Positions 7,684 through 11,625 of a DNA stretch of 11,625 nucleotides are shown in pieces (position 1 is the stretch's first letter; every line of letters begins with the position of its first letter). A program made the position numbers and the translations under genes. Location: NCBI GenBank assembly GCA_003024985.2, contig PXIH01S0035535.1; one strand, written 5' to 3'. The stretch is from Euperipatoides rowelli. Lineage: Eukaryota > Onychophora > Udeonychophora > Euonychophora > Peripatopsidae. The notes below the pieces were generated by a model. The model saw only the letters and a program-made list of their open reading frames with translations. It had not been told where the DNA came from and searched no databases.

Positions 7684-8750
7684 ATGGCTTCTGTACAACA
7701 GTCCAAAGATAGTCATTGTTCCATAGTGTGTTGACATAGCATTTGTGCTTGGTCACCAATATTAGCTCCATTAGATACAATTTTACAAGTGGCCGAACCT
7801 ATAGTGGGAAATTTATTAGGAACTTACAGTAAACAAACTGAAAGCCCATCTCCAGTACATTTTAATGATAAATTTATAGAAACATTAATGAAAACCATAG
7901 AACAACAGACAGAAAATAAATATGCCTACAAGAAACATAAGGGTTCTCTTTGATGAAAAAGAACTAAGGAAAAATCTAAATCAGGAGTTATTACAAATAA
8001 ATTTGGATCCGAATATGAACTTTATAGAAGAAAGTACCATACAACAATTAGATAATGCTCCAAAAACACAAAGGGCTTTAATTTCTTAAAATATGAATAC
8101 AGTTGCCCCCATTGCACAGCCAATAATAGATAGGTAAGCATAACACAAAATAGGGTACATACGGAATAAACACAAATAGTAGATCCAGGCACATGAGCCA
8201 TGTTGCCGCCATTCATGGCCGATCAAGAATACCTTTTGAGTGTGACCACTGGCTAAAATCATTAATAGGCTTAGCAAAAAATTTAGACTGGATTCCTGAC
8301 GTAATAAAGCAGTTTATGGAGGCAAAGCTATCACCTAAGGTCGTTTAATGTACATTAGGAGATTGGGAAACTTTGAGGGGATAACTATATAGGAACAAAT
8401 TAGGCAAATTAAAAATATGTTCTCTAAAGCACCTAAAAATATGAGGAACTCAAGTTAGTAACAACCTGTATGCAATTAGAAGGTGAGTATTTTGGGGCGT
8501 ATCAACAAAGATTAAATGCTGCTTAAAATGCTCTCGGACGAAATTGGACTCTACCTATGAGAGAGGAGCTCCTGCTAACGCAAATAAAGAAAAGGATAGC
8601 AACTTCAGCCTTTAGGTTATATGTTCTAAAACTCAATCCGACCTCATTAGATATCAAGGAGCATTACAGGCAATAGATCTGACAAAATCAAGTATACATC
8701 TAGTGGAACTTGATTCAGACCACAGCAAGGACCAAAATAAAATTAAATTT
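7684..8750 (+). pseudogene. gag: Broken gag, N-terminal and capsid-like regions
   Basis: Gag is the structural protein that would form the particle and package RNA. The first frame begins at ATG 7684 (MASVQQSKDS), has TGA at 7732-7734 and runs to TGA 7951-7953, including LQVAEPIVGNLLG. A second frame takes over at 7922-8089 (VLFDEKELRKNLNQELL) and continues past TAA 8087-8089 to about 8134. Capsid-like pieces then follow. One lies around 8170-8265 (AMLPPFMADQEY). Another lies at 8250-8348 (WLKSLIGLAKNLDWIPD). Two competing frames cover 8349-8450, where GDWETLRG and IKNMFSKAPKN are recognisable in different frames. The frame at 8455-8676 (FGAYQQRLNAA, then NALGRNWTLPMREELLLTQI) has TAA at 8524-8526. 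The tail shifts frame again near 8676. At least five frame changes are needed, so no Gag is produced. The assignment rests on position, composition and the knuckle that follows, because Gag itself is poorly conserved. Confidence 0.75.
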
Positions 8751-8944
8751 CCATAAGAAAATAAATATACAACTAAGAATAAAAAAGGGCCTATTTAAAC
8801 AAAGATATTAAAGCAGAAAGCTGAATACAAGCTATTTTTGCTAATAATGCATTAACTGAGGGAAAAGGTTCAAACATTAATAATAATGATAGAAGCCCCA
8901 TCACAGAAGTAGTGGTACTGCACGAGATACTTGTCTTCATAATA

Positions 8945-8988
8945 TGTGATGCATGTAAATGCATGGACATATTGCTAAAAATTGTCCA
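8945..8988 (+). pseudogene. gag: Gag nucleocapsid zinc knuckle split by a frameshift
   Basis: CDACKCM is read from 8945, and one frame over GHIAKNCPK is read from 8965. Together they supply the Cys, Cys, His and Cys of a CCHC knuckle (C-x2-C...GH-x4-C), the RNA-binding motif of retroelement nucleocapsids. A one-base slip near 8963-8966 separates the halves, so no working knuckle can be translated. Its position between capsid and protease is as expected. Confidence 0.7.
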
Positions 8989-9291
8989 AAAAGAACGACC
9001 TCACAAGATTTGACACACACACGCCAAATCAAAGCACAAATAGTTCATCGGCGTTAAACTCCAACGCCTCTCCCCAATCAAAAAGTTCACTGTGGATGAG
9101 GGGCGTAATAATATTTATATTAAAAATGAGCAAACCGTAAATAAATCCCAATTATATCAAGATGAGAAACCTACTAGTCATGCACAAAATGTCACAAAAC
9201 AAACAAACTTCATTATATAATCCAAACAAAAAAAAAAACAAATCAATCAGATGAGAAAACTTATACCAAAATAGATAAAAGACATAAAATA
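8989..9291 (+). other. Degenerate Gag-Pol linker
   Basis: It lies between the knuckle and the open frame that follows. It is A-rich on the plus strand, with short Asn/Lys/Gln-rich reading frames (for example NNIYIKNEQTVNKSQLYQDE) closed by stops. No domain is recognised. Confidence 0.4.
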
Positions 9292-9656
9292 ATGTATAAA
9301 AAATTTTACATTCTGAATCAAATTAAATACAGCCGGGAAAACAAAGACCAGCTGTCTCAAACTTTAGATCCAATTAGCGAAACAGAGAGTGAACTAGAAC
9401 AAAGAACAGTTTCCAAGAATAAAAACTTAAGGCAGAGTACTGCAGTAGGTGTAATTACTAAAGAGCTTGCAAAAATGGTAGCAATACTAATTCAGTAAAT
9501 AACAAAGAAAACAATAGCCCTGTTATACAAATTAATAATAACATAAAATTCAAACCAGAATTAAATATAACTGATAATTCAAATAAAGTAAATAATTTAA
9601 ATTCACGTATTCAAGTTGACAGCATTAATAAAAGAAAAAAAGAGACATTATTGTAA
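9292..9656 (+). pseudogene. Asn/Lys/Glu-rich linker ahead of protease
   Basis: A 68-codon frame (9292-9498, containing DPISETESELEQRTVSKNK) passes by a frameshift near 9470 into a second frame that stays open to TAA 9654-9656. The second frame is very Asn-rich (NNKENNSPVIQINNN). Low-complexity spacers between nucleocapsid and protease are common in gypsy-like elements. No conserved motif is recognised. It is part of the same coding unit by position and strand. Confidence 0.45.
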
Positions 9657-9687
9657 AATTATTAGATGAGTACCGTATCCCACTAAT

Positions 9688-10010
9688 CCTGTGATTAAAA
9701 TTAATCTGTTTAAACAAGCATTTTTTAGAACTCTTAGATATTGGCTCAGAGAACACTATTATCAAAGAACATTATGTCCCTCCAGAATTAGTAGCCACAA
9801 ATCTAGGATCAGTTTCATTGTCGTCCCCAGTTTCTGAAGATGCAATGATAGCAAAAAAATCAATAGTCAATTTTACTTTACAAAATTTTAATTTCTTGCA
9901 TTTGGTATTGATAGCACCACTATCTTCGGATTCTTATTTAATGTCATATCGGGATGGATTTCATAGTAGACAATAATGCTCAGATGCAATTTAGAGAAAA
10001 TAAAGTTTCT
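9688..10010 (+). pseudogene. pol: Retroelement aspartic protease, frameshifted
   Basis: The protease would cut the Gag-Pol polyprotein. PVIKINLFKQ (from 9688) is followed, after a frame change in the T-run 9720-9726, by LLDIGSENTIIKEHYV. Here LLDIGS stands for the usual LLDTGA/S active-site box and the catalytic Asp codon at 9737-9739 is kept. The flap region follows and runs to 9953. A second frameshift at about 9951-9956 moves the reading into the frame starting ATG 9954, whose MDFIVDNNAQMQF matches the conserved C-terminal (I)LG-x-DFL...NA-x-IDF motif of gypsy proteases. Two frame changes make it non-functional. Confidence 0.8.
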
Positions 10011-10868
10011 TTTAATATTACAGAAAAAATGGCATGGGATGAATTCGCTAATCAAAATGCAAAAATATACTCATTAATACTGCAACCTGACCCAAATAAG
10101 CAACCAGCAGAGTTGCACGATCTCTTTAAAATGGAAGAATTAGATTTAAAACCTTTCCATAAGAATAAATTAAAAAGCCTGTCGACAAATTATCAAACAA
10201 TTCTGATAGAAGATGTTGAAAAAATAAGAGGAGCACATGTACTGTCTGTGGAACCTAAGTTTATTAGCAATGGAAGTATTTATAAAACCAGTATAGAATT
10301 GCCTACTCACTAAATGAACCGCTAAAGAAAAACATGGCACAGCTAGAAGCTGCGGACATAATAGCAACTGCTACAGATATGCGCTGTAATGTGCCATTGC
10401 TGGTGGTTCCAAAATGTGATAATATCCATGATATTAGAATAGTATTGTATCTAAGGAAAGTAAATACACAAATAGAGCCATATAAGTTTCCACTTATGAA
10501 TATAGATGACATACTTGTAAGGCTAGGAGGTGCAAAATATTTTTCCACATTGGATTTAAATAATGGCTATGATAACGTGACCCTAGCCAAGTCTGTACAG
10601 TACCAATTTTGTTTTGAATTGCCCTGGAATAAATATTTTCTAAAACGCTTGTCACAGGGTCTATCAAATTCAGCAACAATGTTTCCAGAAATTATTAATA
10701 AATGTTTACAAGGTATCAAGTCTAAAGCTAAAGTAATAGCTTATCTTGACGAAATCATAATTTTCACAGAAACAATCAAATAATATTTGGTTGTACTGGA
10801 AGAAGTACTGGGAGCTTCCAAAAAAAATAAACATGGCTATATAAACCCACTGTCAAAACATTGTATCC
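10011..10868 (+). pseudogene. pol: Ty3/gypsy reverse transcriptase with YLDE box
   Basis: RT copies element RNA into DNA. The N-terminal lead (to TAA 10311-10313) contains KLKSLSTNYQTILIEDVEK, typical of the segment between protease and RT fingers. A one-base frame change at about 10304-10310 leads into an uninterrupted 149-codon stretch (ATG 10334 to TAA 10781-10783). Within it are PLLVVPK (residues 21-27), IVLYLRKVN (36-44, the usual VDYRxLN), LDLNNGY with motif A Asp74, RLSQGLSNS (105-113) and AYLDEIIIF (136-144). The second Asp of the normal YLDD is Glu (codon 10751-10753). After the stop the frame continues (LEEVLGASKK) to an A8 run (10820-10827). About 57 codons separate YLDE from the ILESVGFYRR block, where relatives have roughly 90-100, which suggests a deletion in the thumb. 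Confidence 0.92.
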
Positions 10869-11625
10869 GTAAACAAGTTTCCTAGCCCGTATACTGTCCA
10901 ACATGTCAGAAGCATTTTGGAATCAGTAGGATTTTATCGACGCTATATAAAGAATTTCACAGAATTGTCAACTCATTTATACCTCCTTTTAAGAAAAGGC
11001 GATGGAAAAATAATATGATCTCCCAAAGCTGAACATGATTTTGTTTCATTAAAACAACAACTCACCTTAGCTCCTCTATTAGCATATCCCAATTTTGACA
11101 AACCATTTTACATCACTATGGATGCATCACAAATAGGTCTGGGAGGTCTTCTCGAACAAGAACCTGTGAAGGGACACATGCAGCTGATTGCGTACTGCAG
11201 TCACAAATTAAACAAAGCAGAATTGAACTATGTGACAATCAAAAAGGAGGTGTTGGCAATTGTATACACACTCCAGCAGTTCCACCACATTGTATAAGGT
11301 TACCAGTGATTCTTAGGACCAATAATAGGCCTCTCACTTACATTTTTAGGTTAAAGGATGGGAATCAGTACCTAATAAGATGACTGCTTCATTGTCAAGA
11401 ATTCTGGTTACAATTTCAACACATACTCGGATGAAACAATGACTTCGCAGACTGGCTTTTGTGAAGTCCCGAGCTTGTCGATTCAGAAAATGTAGCTACA
11501 ATTGAAACTGTGAGAGAGCCATTGTCAATTGAAAGAATTTTTAAAACCCAAGAGTCTAAAGAATTTTGCAAAAATATTAAGGAGAAAATTCATCAAGGTC
11601 AATTCAAAGAAAGAAATTATATTCT
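10869..11625 (+). pseudogene. pol: RT connection, RNase H and start of integrase linker, interrupted
   Basis: RNase H degrades the RNA strand after reverse transcription. FPSPYTVQHVRSILES and GFYRRYIKNF form the connection block, with TGA at 11016-11018 where relatives have Trp (TGG). RNase H follows: FYITMDASQIGLGG with the catalytic Asp codon at 11121, then AYCSHKLNKAELNY and KKEVLAIVYTLQQF. TAA 11295-11297 and a frameshift before 11306 lead to ILRTNNRPLTYIFRLKD. Here the usual catalytic Asp of TDHKPL is Asn (codon 11321-11323). TGA 11381-11383, 11432-11434 and 11462-11464 interrupt the end (NNDFADWLL, with the last catalytic Asp kept). The frame then stays open to the window edge (IETVREPLSIERIF) as the usual linker before integrase. 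The window stops before the integrase zinc-binding HHCC domain. Confidence 0.88.

Larger units (their letters stand above)
7684..11625 (+). mobile_element. Decayed Ty3/gypsy-type LTR retrotransposon, 5' LTR not seen, 3' end cut by window
   Basis: Domain order is Gag, CCHC knuckle, protease, RT, RNase H, which is shared by Ty3/gypsy elements (Metaviridae). Ty1/copia, with integrase before RT, is excluded because RT follows protease directly. The RT blocks (LDLNNGY, GLSN, YLDE) and the RNase H block (DAS...AYCSHKLNKAELNY) are of gypsy/17.6/297 style. Integrase should follow after 11625. All domains carry stops or frameshifts, so no Gag-Pol polyprotein can be made. Whether an env gene ever existed cannot be judged from this window. 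Confidence 0.92.

Noticed and set aside
8022-8277. Two overlapping minus-strand open frames in the gag region
   Set aside because: They lie opposite recognisable plus-strand Gag segments and overlap each other in different frames, so they are shadows.
10170-10679. Minus-strand open frames opposite RT
   Set aside because: They are antisense shadows of the plus-strand RT, which carries clear family motifs.
7684-11625. An intact or domesticated Gag-Pol gene
   Set aside because: Multiple stops and frameshifts occur in every domain and RT and RNase H catalytic residues have changed. The one 149-codon open stretch covers only part of RT.

Overview
The window looks like eukaryotic, probably animal, nuclear DNA. 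It is very AT-rich and full of A/T homopolymers. It has no compact gene layout and no Shine-Dalgarno-spaced genes. The only confidently identified genetic unit is a decayed Ty3/gypsy-type LTR retrotransposon. I cannot name the organism; an insect or other AT-rich invertebrate would fit, but that is inference.

Layout. Positions 1-5123 are mostly featureless AT-rich DNA. They hold a TTAAC-rich fold-back at the left edge, an isolated GC-rich hairpin (1244-1267), a diverged two-copy tandem repeat (3758-3900) and one short coding-like island (4114-4200). Positions 5124-5755, minus strand, hold a stretch of higher-complexity sequence that reads like a broken host gene. Its segments are basic, Ser-rich and acidic, lie in three shifted frames, and end in a consensus splice donor. 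I could not identify the protein. Positions 5955-6082 begin with TTAA-CCTTCGAG and continue with four hairpins in a row, which resembles the end of a TTAA-target (piggyBac-like) DNA transposon or MITE. Diverged repeats follow (6084-6195). At 6501-6534 there is a 34-bp patch made of two pieces copied from elsewhere in the window. One is an exact 18-bp reverse-complement match to the gag region and the other an exact 16-bp direct match to 7271-7286.

From about 7684 to the right edge lies the plus-strand retrotransposon, in the order Gag (N-terminal region, capsid-like region, CCHC knuckle), an Asn/Lys-rich linker, protease, reverse transcriptase, thumb/connection, RNase H, and the start of the linker to integrase. 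Integrase and the 3' LTR would lie beyond the window, and no convincing 5' LTR or primer-binding site is visible. Every domain is broken by stops and frameshifts. The second Asp of the RT box is Glu (YLDE), one RNase H catalytic Asp is Asn, and a segment of the thumb appears deleted. The copy is therefore dead as an autonomous element.

I found no CRISPR array, rRNA or convincing tRNA, and no intact gene cassette suggesting a new biological system. The parts most worth a second look are the serial-hairpin terminus, the two-source mosaic patch and the unidentified minus-strand gene relic.
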